Part shown: positions 24,978 through 33,463 of the stretch, piece by piece
Layout: the number at the start of each line of letters is the position of its first letter
How positions within the stretch are numbered: position 1 is the first letter of the stretch
Source of the DNA: Synergistales bacterium
Lineage (GTDB): Bacteria; Synergistota; Synergistia; Synergistales; Synergistaceae
Assembly: GCA_026002695.1 (NCBI GenBank)
Contig: BOCB01000010.1
Coordinates: forward strand, 1 to 37,599
Length of the DNA stretch: 37,599 bases
Direction of reading: 5' to 3'
Notes under the pieces: model-generated
Database searches by the model: none
The model's input: the letters and a program-made list of their open reading frames with translations, nothing else
Told to the model about the DNA's origin: nothing
Program-made: the position numbers and the translations under genes

Positions 24978-25598
24978 CTCGTCCGCTATTTCGAGCGCGT
25001 TGCCGTAGGACTTGCTCATCTTCCGCCCGTCCGTGCCGGGTATCTTCGGGTAGCGCGTGAGCAGCATCTCGGGCTCGGGGAATACCTCTCCGTAGAAATT
25101 ATTGAATCTCCTCGCTAACTCGCGCGATATTTCCAAATGCGCGGTTTGATCCTCGCCGACCGGAACCTGGTTCGACTTGTACAGCAATATGTCCGCCGCC
25201 ATGAGCACAGGATATCCGAGGAAGCCGTAAGTCGAAAGGTCCTTGTTCTGGAGGTTCAGTATCTGCTCCTTGTACGTGGGGTTGCGTTCGAGCCAGCCGA
25301 GCGGCGCTATCATGGACAGTACCATGTGCAGCTCGATGTGCTCCTTCACGCGGGACTGGATGAATATTGCGCATTTATTGGGATCGAGCCCCACGGCGAG
25401 CCAGTCGAGCAGGGCGTCCGTCACGTGCTCCGCGAGATTAGACGGGTCGGCGTAATCCGACATGAGCGCGTGCCAGTCCACTATGGAGTAATAGCACTCG
25501 TGAGTCTCCTGAAGCGCGAGCCAGTTGGTCAAAGCCCCCGCCATATGCCCGTAGTGCAGCCTGCCCGTCGGCCTCATCCCGCTGAATACCCTTTTCAT
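24978..25598 (-). pseudogene. Truncated second copy of trpS
   Basis: Carries the first 207 codons of TrpRS, with HYGH and KMSKS, but lacks the C-terminal anticodon-binding domain. It breaks inside the codons after YGNALEIADE and runs into CRISPR repeat 12, so the frame continues as LPATLRYGIILYDY and stops at 24933 (221 residues in all). The ribosome binding site, ATG and promoter are intact. The promoter-proximal identity to trpS means it may still be expressed. Confidence 0.9.
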
Positions 25599-25629
25599 TT
25601 TAACGACACCTCCGAAAGTAATATCGCTC

Positions 25630-25657
25630 ATTATAAAATCAAACGGGGAAAATTCAA
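25630..25657 (-). promoter_or_regulatory. Duplicated trpS promoter facing the II-C array
   Basis: The same TTGAAT and TATAAT boxes as at trpS, 16 bases apart. It reads on the - strand through the truncated trpS and then into the MITE and the array in the crRNA sense. Confidence 0.7.
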
Positions 25658-25722
25658 CACGAGAAGCGCGTTCAAGGCACAATCACCAAATTTATGAGAT
25701 AATGTAAAACATGTCTGTCGAG

Positions 25723-25751
25723 TTGTCTTGATGGAGAAAAAGTGCTATAAG
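25723..25751 (+). promoter_or_regulatory. Promoter of the type I-C cas operon
   Basis: TTGTCT (25723-25728), 17 bases, TATAAG (25746-25751) with an extended TGc. It lies 30 bases before the cas3 ATG. Confidence 0.65.
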
Positions 25752-25781
25752 TACTTGTAAATTCGAGAGAGGCGAAGTGTT

Positions 25782-27950
25782 ATGCAGCAGATTTATGCGC
25801 ACACAAAGACATATCCGCAAAGCGACACGAGATTGCCCGAATCGGAATGGCAAACGCTCGAAGCTCATTTAAATGCAGTGTCGCGCATTGCACGAGCCGC
25901 CGCCGAGGAATTTGGCGCTGGAGAATTGGCTCGCGCTGCCGGATTGCTTCACGATATTGGCAAGGCAACAACGGTGTTTCAGGCGCGGCTGCGGGGCAAA
26001 GCCGATAGAGCTGACCATAAAACCGAGGGCGGGCGGCAGGCGATCGAGCGGTATGGCAAAGCGTGGGGCAAATTGCTTGCGTACATAATCTGCGGACATC
26101 ACGGCGGCTTGCCTGATGACATCTCCATTGATGGTAAAGACGGGCTTCAAGAAATGCTCAAGCGCACATCTGACGCGCTTCTTTCAGATGTGCCGGAGTT
26201 ACCCGCTAAAGTCACGCCACTCAAAATGACAACATCACAGACGGAAACGCATCAAGCATTTTATGTCACTATGCTGATTCGTATGGTATTCTCCGCGCTC
26301 GTTGACGCTGATTATCTCGACACCGAAGCGTTTATGGACGAGCAAAGCGCGGCACAGCGGCAACCCTTTCCAGAGCTTTCTATCTACCGCGAACTGTTCA
26401 CGCCGAAACTTCGCGAGCTGCAAAACTACCCGCAGGACAATCCGGTAAATATTGCGCGTCGCAGCGTGCTGAACGCATGTCTTGGTGCGGCGGAACATGA
26501 GCGAGGATTCTTTAAGCTCACTGTTCCTACGGGCGGCGGGAAAACTCTCTCTTCTCTTGCTTTCGCTCTAAAACATACCGAAAAGCACGATATGAAGCGG
26601 ATAATCTACGCGATTCCGTTCACCTCGATAACGGAGCAGAACGCTAACGTGTTTCGCAAAATTTTCGGCGACGAACTTGTATTAGAACACCACAGCAACG
26701 TCGGAGATAATACGGCGGAGCATTACCGACACCGCTTGGCGTCTGAAAATTGGGACGCGCCGCTGATTGTCACGACGAATGTGCAGCTTTTCGAGAGTCT
26801 CTTCGCCGCAAAACCGTCAAAAGCGCGAAAAATCCATAACCTCGCAAACAGCGTTATCATTTTGGATGAGGCGCAAACATTACCGGATTCGCTTCTACTG
26901 CCGACGATTGCCGCGCTGAAAAGCCTCGTCGCGGACTTCGGAGCGACAGTCGTATTCTGCACCGCGACACAGCCGTCAATCGAACCCAAATGGCTCGACA
27001 ATATGCAAGTACGGGAGATAACCGCGGATACGAATACTCTGTTTTCCGCGCTTTCTCGCGTACAGATCACGAACCTCGGAGCTATTTCGGACGACGCGCT
27101 CGCGGAGCGATTAAGGACTCACACACAGACACTCTGCGTTGTGAACACGCGAGGTCACGCGCGAAAGCTGTTTGAATTGCTCGGTAATGACAGCAGCGCG
27201 TATCACTTGAGCGCAGCAATGTGCCCGCAGCATCGCTCCAGCGTGTTAGCGGAGATAAAGGCGCGTCTGCAAATGGGCAGACGTTGCGTTGTCGTGTCCA
27301 CGCAGCTTATTGAAGCCGGCGTTGACATCGACTTTCCCTGCGTGTACCGAGCGGCGGCGGGGATTGACTCGATAGCTCAGGCGGCAGGTCGTTGTAACCG
27401 TGAGGGCAAGCTCAAGCTCGGCGAGGTGCTCGTGTTCACGCCGGAATCCGGGTTGCCTAAAGGTTGGTTTCAGCGTATGGCATCTCTCGGAGAGGAGGTT
27501 ATGAAATTATATCCGAACCCACTTCTGCCGGAAGCGGTTGAAAAGTTTTTCGATTTACGCTATGGTCTTGACTCAGAGCTTGACGCGAAGCAGATATTGC
27601 GTAAAATTGTGGATGGAACGCAATCTTTCTCATTTCCGTTTCGCGAGATTGAGAGCGACTACAAGCTCATTGAGAACAAAACCATCGGCATAATAATCTC
27701 ATATGACGAAAAATGTCGTGCGATACTGCGTGAAGCCGAGGCGTCCCGGTTCCCGATGAAGTATCTGCGCAAACTACAGCGGTATTCAGTTTCAATCTAT
27801 AATTATGAATTTAAGGCTCTGCAAGATCGCGGCTGTGTTCTTGAAATCGCCTCCGGAATGTATGTGCTGAATGAAGCAAATATGGCGGATTTTTACGATG
27901 AAAAAATCGGCCTTATCTCCAACGCCGATTTTAGCGAGCTGATTATATAA
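25782..27950 (+). CDS. cas3: Cas3 nuclease-helicase, type I-C
   Basis: 722 residues. N-terminal HD nuclease: H29, LLHDIGKA with H57 and D58, and GHHGG at 105-109. Helicase: Walker A PTGGGKT at 249-255, DEAQ at 362-365, the VFCTATQPS block near 391-399, and motif VI QAAGRCNREG near 533-542. It unwinds and degrades DNA targeted by Cascade. All motifs are intact. The ATG is preceded by GAGAGAGG. It is first in an operon cas3-cas5c-cas8c-cas7c-cas4-cas1-cas2, the standard I-C order. Confidence 0.97.
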   Translation: MQQIYAHTKTYPQSDTRLPESEWQTLEAHLNAVSRIARAAAEEFGAGELARAAGLLHDIGKATTVFQARLRGKADRADHKTEGGRQAIERYGKAWGKLLAYIICGHHGGLPDDISIDGKDGLQEMLKRTSDALLSDVPELPAKVTPLKMTTSQTETHQAFYVTMLIRMVFSALVDADYLDTEAFMDEQSAAQRQPFPELSIYRELFTPKLRELQNYPQDNPVNIARRSVLNACLGAAEHERGFFKLTVPTGGGKTLSSLAFALKHTEKHDMKRIIYAIPFTSITEQNANVFRKIFGDELVLEHHSNVGDNTAEHYRHRLASENWDAPLIVTTNVQLFESLFAAKPSKARKIHNLANSVIILDEAQTLPDSLLLPTIAALKSLVADFGATVVFCTATQPSIEPKWLDNMQVREITADTNTLFSALSRVQITNLGAISDDALAERLRTHTQTLCVVNTRGHARKLFELLGNDSSAYHLSAAMCPQHRSSVLAEIKARLQMGRRCVVVSTQLIEAGVDIDFPCVYRAAAGIDSIAQAAGRCNREGKLKLGEVLVFTPESGLPKGWFQRMASLGEEVMKLYPNPLLPEAVEKFFDLRYGLDSELDAKQILRKIVDGTQSFSFPFREIESDYKLIENKTIGIIISYDEKCRAILREAEASRFPMKYLRKLQRYSVSIYNYEFKALQDRGCVLEIASGMYVLNEANMADFYDEKIGLISNADFSELII

Positions 27951-27982
27951 ACAAATTCAAGTAAACGGATTTAATAGGGGAT

Positions 27983-28654
27983 GTGATAGTTTTGGGTTAT
28001 GGGGTAAGACTTCTCGTTTGCGGCGACTACGCGTGTTTCACTCGTCCGGAGATGAAGGGTGAACGCGTCAGCTACGACGTAATCACTCCGTCTGCGGCTC
28101 GCGGCATTGTCGAAGCCGTCTATTGGCACCCCGGTCTGTACTGGGTTGTGGACAAGCTCATGGTGCTTAACGAAATTCGTTTCGATTCAGTGCGGCGCAA
28201 TGAGCTCGGTGGCAAGATTTCGGAGAGCAACGCTAAACGAGCGATGAAAGGAGGGGATATCGACCTGCACCAAGTTATCACTGAGGATAGGCAGCAACGC
28301 GCAACGCTCCTGCTGCGCGATGTCGCCTACGTTATCGACGCGCACTTCGATCTTGTTCAAAGCAAAATGGCTGCGGGTGACAACATAGGTAAATTTCTTG
28401 ATCAGTTCAATCGCAGAGCGCGGAAGGGGCAGTGCTATAATCAGCCGTACCTCGGCTGCCGTGAGTTTTCCGCACACTTCAAGCTGCTTGAAGAGGATAC
28501 TCCCCCGCCGGTGAGCTTCTACTCCGATGTTGAATCACGTGACCTCGGTTGGATGCTCTGGGACTTGGAGTACGGCGACACAATAGAGCCCAAATTCTTC
28601 CGCGCTGAAATGCGGCGCGGTGTTATCGACGTTGCAAAGGCGGTGACGGTATGA
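27983..28654 (+). CDS. cas5c: Cas5c, crRNA-processing Cascade subunit
   Basis: 223 residues with the Cas5c hallmark GYGVRLLVCGDYACFTRPEMKGERVSYDVITPSAARGIVEA. In type I-C, Cas5c replaces Cas6 and cuts the pre-crRNA below the repeat hairpin. The given start is GTG 27983; TTG 27992 (giving MGYGVRLL) better matches relatives and has AGGGG at more normal spacing. The 3' end overlaps cas8c by four bases (ATGA). Confidence 0.93.
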   Translation: MIVLGYGVRLLVCGDYACFTRPEMKGERVSYDVITPSAARGIVEAVYWHPGLYWVVDKLMVLNEIRFDSVRRNELGGKISESNAKRAMKGGDIDLHQVITEDRQQRATLLLRDVAYVIDAHFDLVQSKMAAGDNIGKFLDQFNRRARKGQCYNQPYLGCREFSAHFKLLEEDTPPPVSFYSDVESRDLGWMLWDLEYGDTIEPKFFRAEMRRGVIDVAKAVTV

Positions 28655-30366
28655 TTTTACAAGCGCTTTGCGGGTACTATGACCGGCTCGCGGCAAATCC
28701 TGACAGCAATGTTGCCATGCCGGGGTGGGCGGTGACGCCGGTTTCGGCGTGTATTACGCTTAACGATAATGGCGACGTGGTGAATATGCTTTCACTAATC
28801 GAGGATAAGAAACCAAAGCCAATGATAGTTCCACAACAACCGAAAAGAACAGCGGTGAAAGCCGCGTTTCTCTGCGACAACGCCGGGTACTTTTTCGGTG
28901 CTGATGATCCTAAAGCAAAAAAACAAGTCGGCGAGGAAAAACTTGAAGCAGCGAGGGAATTTCACCGCGAAATACTCGGTGAAATAGACGACAATGGCGC
29001 GCGCGCCGTACTCAATTTTTTTGAATCTCCGGCATATGAAAACTTGGAGGACATAAAATCAGGCAACATTGTGTTTCGACTTGAGGGTTCTGCGGAGTAT
29101 ATTCATGACCGTCCGGCAATGAAAGCAGCGTGGGAGCGGTACAACAACAAATCATCGGAATCGGCAAACGTTGCGCAGTGCCTTGTCACAGGAGAAACAG
29201 CTCCGATTGCGCGACTGCACGGGAACCTCAGCGGTTTTGGGCAGGACAAACCGACAGTCGTCGGATTCAACCAAGAATCATTTGAATCCTATCACAAATC
29301 CCAAGGCGCGAATGCCCCCGTTTCCGAATCTGCGGCATTTCGGTACGTTACCGCGCTTAATGCTCTTATCTCTGACCCGCAACATATTGTGCGCATGGCG
29401 GACACGAAAGTCATCTTTTGGGCGGAGCGCAACGCCGTTATTGAAGAGAGCTTTCTGCATATGCTCTTTGGCGGTAAGCCGGAGGAAGCTGCGGTGATTG
29501 ACGAGGTTTCCGCGCGCAAAATAGGAGCGCTGCTGTCCTCGATACGCAACGGCAAACGTCCTGATACACCGGACATTGACAGCAATGTTGAGTTTAACAT
29601 TCTCGGCATTTCCGCCGCGAAAACGCGGCTCGTAGTGCGATTTTTCTACTCGGATACGTTCGGAAATTTGCTTGACCGTATAGGTGCGCACTACCGCGAC
29701 ATTGAGATCGACGGTGCTGAGTGGGAAACAGACAAACTCGTTTATCCAAAACGAATATTGCGCGAAACAGCAGTTCAAGGTAAGGATGATAACATTCCGC
29801 CAACGCTTGAAGGAGCGCTAATGCGCGGTATAATCACCGGCTCGCTGTATCCGTACAGCCTTTACAACGCGATTTTGACGCGAATCCGCGCCGATAAAAA
29901 GATCACGCACATCCGTGCGGGTGTGCTGAAGGGCTTTCTCAACCGAAACGCTCGTTTCAATAATAAAAAGGAGATGATGACAGTGGCGCTGAATACAGAG
30001 GAAACAAATCAAGGCTATCTGCTCGGGCGGTTGTTCGCGGTGCTTGAAAAGGCGCAATATGAGGCGCTTGGCAGCGTGAACGCCACGATTGTGGACAAGT
30101 ACCTCAACTCAGCGCTCGCGACGCCGCAGACGGTTTTTCCAGTACTGCTTCCGCTGTTTGAAAAGCACGTGTCCAAGTCGGAGAAGTTTTACAGCAAACA
30201 GCAGGTGCAGCAAATTGTGGGTCAGTTTTCGTCAGGCGGTTTTCCTCAGACGCTGAACGCGGAAGATCAAGGCAGATTCCTCATAGGCTACTACCACCAA
30301 CGGCAGGATTTTTATAAGGGCAAGCCCAAAGAAACAGAAGACAACAATACAAACGGAGGGAACTAA
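28651..30366 (+). CDS. cas8c: Cas8c, large Cascade subunit
   Basis: 571 residues, the normal size for Cas8c (Csd1). Typical segments are MILQALCGYYDRLA at the N-terminus, AQCLVTGETAPIARLHGNLSG, and KSQGANAPVSESAAFRYVTALN. It recognises the PAM and recruits Cas3. It overlaps cas5c by ATGA and is two bases from cas7c. Confidence 0.95.
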   Translation: MILQALCGYYDRLAANPDSNVAMPGWAVTPVSACITLNDNGDVVNMLSLIEDKKPKPMIVPQQPKRTAVKAAFLCDNAGYFFGADDPKAKKQVGEEKLEAAREFHREILGEIDDNGARAVLNFFESPAYENLEDIKSGNIVFRLEGSAEYIHDRPAMKAAWERYNNKSSESANVAQCLVTGETAPIARLHGNLSGFGQDKPTVVGFNQESFESYHKSQGANAPVSESAAFRYVTALNALISDPQHIVRMADTKVIFWAERNAVIEESFLHMLFGGKPEEAAVIDEVSARKIGALLSSIRNGKRPDTPDIDSNVEFNILGISAAKTRLVVRFFYSDTFGNLLDRIGAHYRDIEIDGAEWETDKLVYPKRILRETAVQGKDDNIPPTLEGALMRGIITGSLYPYSLYNAILTRIRADKKITHIRAGVLKGFLNRNARFNNKKEMMTVALNTEETNQGYLLGRLFAVLEKAQYEALGSVNATIVDKYLNSALATPQTVFPVLLPLFEKHVSKSEKFYSKQQVQQIVGQFSSGGFPQTLNAEDQGRFLIGYYHQRQDFYKGKPKETEDNNTNGGN

Positions 30367-30367
30367 A

Positions 30368-31225
30368 ATGAGTAACATACTTAACAACCGCTACGAGTTC
30401 GTGCTGTATTTTGACGTGGAAAACGGCAACCCCAACGGTGATCCTGACGCTGGCAATATGCCGCGAATCGACCCGCAAACCGGCTACGGCATCATCACCG
30501 ACGTGTGCCTGAAACGCAAGGTTCGCAACTTTGTTGAGATTGCGAAAGAGCGCAGCGAAGGCTTCGACATTTACGTTACCGAGGGCGCGGTGCTGAACAA
30601 TCAGCAGAAGCTCGCGTATGACGCGCTCGGTATGGCTGCAAAAGAGGACAAGAAAGAATCGAAACTCACGGCGCAGCAGTATATGTGCAAAAGGTTTTTT
30701 GACGTGCGCACATTCGGCGCGGTAATGGATACCGGCGATTATAAGTGCGGTCAGGTGCGCGGCCCGATTCAACTGTGTTTCGCGAAAAGCACTGATTCAA
30801 TCTTGCAGCAAGAAGTTACGATTACACGTATGGCATCAACGACGGAGAAGGAAACAGCAAGCGCAAACCGCACGATGGGCCGTAAATACATCATTCCTTA
30901 CGCGCTATACCGAGCTGAGGGCTTCGTCTCGGCTAAGTTCGCGCAGAAAACCGGGTTTAGTGAGGACGATCTCGCGCTGTTTTGGGACGCGCTGAAGAAT
31001 ATGTTCGACCACGACCATTCCGCCGCGCGCGGTAAAATGGTTTCGCGCAAACTCTTTGCGTTCAAACACGAATCCGCCCTCGGCAACGCTCCTGCTGTTA
31101 CATTGTTTGACAAAATCACAGCAGCGCGCCTTGGCGTATCAAAGCCGCCGCGCGCTTTTGCGGACTATCAAATTGGCGTAAACCGTGAAATGCCGCAGGG
31201 TGTCGAGCTTTTAGAACTGCTGTAA
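30368..31225 (+). CDS. cas7c: Cas7c, Cascade backbone
   Basis: 285 residues (Csd2). Begins with the conserved RYEFVLYFDVENGNPNGDPDAGNMPR, with VLNNQQKLAYDALG and MGRKYIIPYALYRAEGFVSA further on. Multiple copies coat the crRNA. GGAGGGAACTAAA precedes the ATG. The stop directly abuts the cas4 ATG. Confidence 0.96.
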   Translation: MSNILNNRYEFVLYFDVENGNPNGDPDAGNMPRIDPQTGYGIITDVCLKRKVRNFVEIAKERSEGFDIYVTEGAVLNNQQKLAYDALGMAAKEDKKESKLTAQQYMCKRFFDVRTFGAVMDTGDYKCGQVRGPIQLCFAKSTDSILQQEVTITRMASTTEKETASANRTMGRKYIIPYALYRAEGFVSAKFAQKTGFSEDDLALFWDALKNMFDHDHSAARGKMVSRKLFAFKHESALGNAPAVTLFDKITAARLGVSKPPRAFADYQIGVNREMPQGVELLELL

Positions 31226-31891
31226 ATGCCGGCCAACGACGACGATTATCTCCAGTTGTCCGGCATACAGCACTTCACATTTTGCCGCCGAAGATGGGCG
31301 TTAATCCACATAGAAGAAGCGTGGAGTGATAATCTGCTCACTGTCGAGGGTAGGCTTATGCATGAGCACGCACACAATCCATTCTTCACGGAAAAGCGCG
31401 GCGACATCATCATCACGCGTGAAATGCCGATATTTTCAAAAACTCTCGGCGTTTCCGGGCAGTGCGATGTCGTGGAGTTTTATGCGGATAAAAACGGCGT
31501 AGATCTGCACGGGCGAATAGGATTGTGGTTGCCTCGTCCTATTGAGTATAAGCATGGTTCGCCGCAGATGAATGATTCTGACAGGTTGCAGCTCTGCGCA
31601 CAGGCGATGTGCCTTGAAGAAATGCTGTTATGTCCGGCGATTGACACCGCGTATCTTTACTACGGCGAAACGCGGCGGCGCGAAGCGGTTGACTTAACGC
31701 CGGAGCTGCGCGAAACGGTGCGTACAATGTTCGCGGAAATGCGGCAGTATTACGAGAGGCGCTACACACCGCGCGTAAAGCCGACAAAAGCGTGTAAATC
31801 ATGCTCGCTCAAAGATATTTGTCTGCCCCGAATGCCGAAAAGCGGCAGCGTGCGAGAGTATATCGACGGCGCAGTCGGAGGTGCGGAATGA
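31226..31891 (+). CDS. cas4: Cas4 exonuclease, type I-C
   Basis: 221 residues. RecB-like nuclease with the first Cys in FTFCRRRWALIH, catalytic region IEYKHGSPQMNDSDRLQLCAQAMCLEEM, and the C-terminal iron-sulfur cysteines KACKSCSLKDIC. With Cas1-Cas2 it selects and trims PAM-containing prespacers. It overlaps cas1 by ATGA. Confidence 0.95.
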   Translation: MPANDDDYLQLSGIQHFTFCRRRWALIHIEEAWSDNLLTVEGRLMHEHAHNPFFTEKRGDIIITREMPIFSKTLGVSGQCDVVEFYADKNGVDLHGRIGLWLPRPIEYKHGSPQMNDSDRLQLCAQAMCLEEMLLCPAIDTAYLYYGETRRREAVDLTPELRETVRTMFAEMRQYYERRYTPRVKPTKACKSCSLKDICLPRMPKSGSVREYIDGAVGGAE

Positions 31892-32919
31892 GAATATTGC
31901 TGAACATTCTGTATGTCACAATACCGGAGGCGTACCTCGCGCTCGACGGCGAAAATGTCGTGATACTGCGAGACGATGAGGAAGTGAAGCGTGTGCCGCT
32001 GCACAATCTCGAAGGCATTGTCACGTTCGGGTACACCGGCGCGTCGCCCGCGCTCATGGGCAAGTGCGCGGAGAACAAAATCGCGCTGTCGTTCTTCACG
32101 GCACACGGACGGTTCCTCGCCGGCGTACACGGAATGGAAAAGGGCAGCGTCACTTTGCGGAAGACGCAATATCGCATGTCAGACAGTGAGGAAATGAGTG
32201 CGATGGTTGCGAAAAACATCCTTATCGGCAAACTTTACAACAGCCGTTGGGTCATTGAACGCGCGGCGCGGGACTACTCGATGCGGCTTGACGCGGAAAA
32301 GCTCAAACGCGTGTCCGGCTTCATAGCAAACGCGATAGGGGCGCTTCAAAACGCGAAAACGATCGGCGAGCTGCGAGGTATTGAGGGTGAAGCCGCGCAG
32401 CAATACTTTTCGGTTTTCGACGACATGATACTGCAAAGCAAGGACGATTTCTTCTTTCGCACTCGTTCGCGGCGGCCTCCGCTTGACCGAGTGAACGCCC
32501 TGTTATCGTTCATTTACTCGCTGCTCGGCAACAACATCGCCGCCGCGCTGACTGCGGTGGGGCTGGATTCTTACGTCGGCTTTTTGCACCGCGACAGACC
32601 GGGGCGGCGTTCGCTTGCGCTGGATTTACTGGAGGAACTGCGCGCCCCGCTTGCGGACAGATTCGTGCTTACGCTGATAAACACGCGGCAGGTTGACGCG
32701 TCGGACTTCACCGAAAAAGAGAGCGGCGCGGTGATAATGGACGACGACGCGCGCCGCGCAGTTTTGTCCGCGTGGCAAAAGCGTAAACAAGAGCAGATAA
32801 GCCATCCGTTTTTGAACGAGAAAATCGCGTGGGGGCTTGTTCCGCACGCGCAGTCGCTCTTGCTGGCGAGACATCTGCGCGGCGATTTGGACGAATACCC
32901 GCCGTTTTTGTGGAAATGA
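31888..32919 (+). CDS. cas1: Cas1 integrase, type I-C
   Basis: 343 residues starting MRILLNILYVTIPEAYLALDGENVVI. Catalytic residues visible: Glu in RGIEGEAAQQYF, His in GFLHRDRPGRRSL, and Asp/Glu in LLEELRAPLADR. The start at 31888 overlaps the cas4 stop; an upstream start at 31801 lies inside cas4 and is less likely. Confidence 0.96.
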   Translation: MRILLNILYVTIPEAYLALDGENVVILRDDEEVKRVPLHNLEGIVTFGYTGASPALMGKCAENKIALSFFTAHGRFLAGVHGMEKGSVTLRKTQYRMSDSEEMSAMVAKNILIGKLYNSRWVIERAARDYSMRLDAEKLKRVSGFIANAIGALQNAKTIGELRGIEGEAAQQYFSVFDDMILQSKDDFFFRTRSRRPPLDRVNALLSFIYSLLGNNIAAALTAVGLDSYVGFLHRDRPGRRSLALDLLEELRAPLADRFVLTLINTRQVDASDFTEKESGAVIMDDDARRAVLSAWQKRKQEQISHPFLNEKIAWGLVPHAQSLLLARHLRGDLDEYPPFLWK

Positions 32920-32995
32920 GAAATCCTGCTTGTTCGATCCACACGGCAAAACGGACCTTGACAAATGAATATGCTTTCTATAGGAGTGAAGGACA

Positions 32996-33286
32996 ATGCT
33001 TGTGCTAATCACCTATGACGTAAACACGGAGACCGCCGCCGGGCGAAAGCGTCTGCGGTACGTTTCAAAAACGTGCGTCAACTACGGCCAGCGTGTACAA
33101 AACTCGGTGTTCGAGTGCAACTTGGATGCGGCAACACTGCGAGTTGTAAAGGACAAGCTCGTGAAAATCATCGACGCGGAACTTGACAGTCTGCGATTCT
33201 ACGAGCTTGGCAACAACTACAAGAGCAAGGTTGAGCATTACGGCGCGAAGCCGTCGTTCGATGTTACAGACCCGCTGATTGTGTAG
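32996..33286 (+). CDS. cas2: Cas2, type I-C
   Basis: 96 residues (MLVLITYDVNTETAAGRKRLRYVSKTC), with the conserved Asp in the first strand and C-terminal SLRFYELG. AGGAGTGAAGGA precedes the ATG. The 76-bp gap after cas1 contains a TTGACA at 32959 but no convincing -10, so cas2 is most likely part of the operon. Confidence 0.95.
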   Translation: MLVLITYDVNTETAAGRKRLRYVSKTCVNYGQRVQNSVFECNLDAATLRVVKDKLVKIIDAELDSLRFYELGNNYKSKVEHYGAKPSFDVTDPLIV

Positions 33287-33463
33287 TGCGAACCATAAGC
33301 TCACATGAAAAACCCGGGAGCTTCGCACCGAAAATTCGCGCAAATTTGGTTTAGCACACGCAAAAATTTGCAATATCATGGTAATATAGGGGTGGATTAA
33401 CGCAATTTTCATCAAAATCACAAAATCATTACCAACCAAAACGCAATTTTTGTTGTGTTTTGC
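33287..33463 (+). promoter_or_regulatory. Leader of the type I-C array
   Basis: 177 bases of AT-rich non-coding DNA directly between cas2 and repeat 1. An extended -10, TGG-TAATAT at 33382-33387, would start the pre-crRNA about 75 bases before the first repeat. Confidence 0.7.

Larger units (their letters stand above)
24026..24979 (-). CRISPR. Type II-C CRISPR array, 11 spacers, 12th repeat broken
   Basis: Eleven identical 36-base repeats start at 24026, 24092, 24157, 24223, 24289, 24355, 24422, 24488, 24554, 24620 and 24686, with spacers of mostly 30 bases (29-32). The crRNA sense is the - strand, beginning GTTATAGCTCCCCGCC, close to the Neisseria II-C repeat start. The twelfth repeat is split by a MITE after its first bases, and only 31 of its 36 bases survive (24949-24979) before the sequence jumps into trpS. 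No leader is identified; if it lay at the high-coordinate end it has been lost. Confidence 0.95.
24978..25657. repeat. 680-bp direct repeat, copy B
   Basis: Partner of 18736-19415. The junction with the CRISPR repeat (GGAGCT then CGTCCGC) shares only CT with trpS, a microhomology-type joint. The other end diverges after ATTCAA at 25657. Confidence 0.95.

Noticed and set aside
19416..25657. II-C locus as a site-specific integrative element using trpS as attachment site
   Set aside because: No integrase or recombinase is present, the duplication is far too long for an att core, and one joint is inside a CRISPR repeat.
32959..32990. Separate promoter for I-C cas2 (TTGACA in the cas1-cas2 gap)
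   Set aside because: No -10 at 16-18 bases; only TAGGAG or TATAGG at poor spacing, and TAGGAG overlaps the ribosome binding site.
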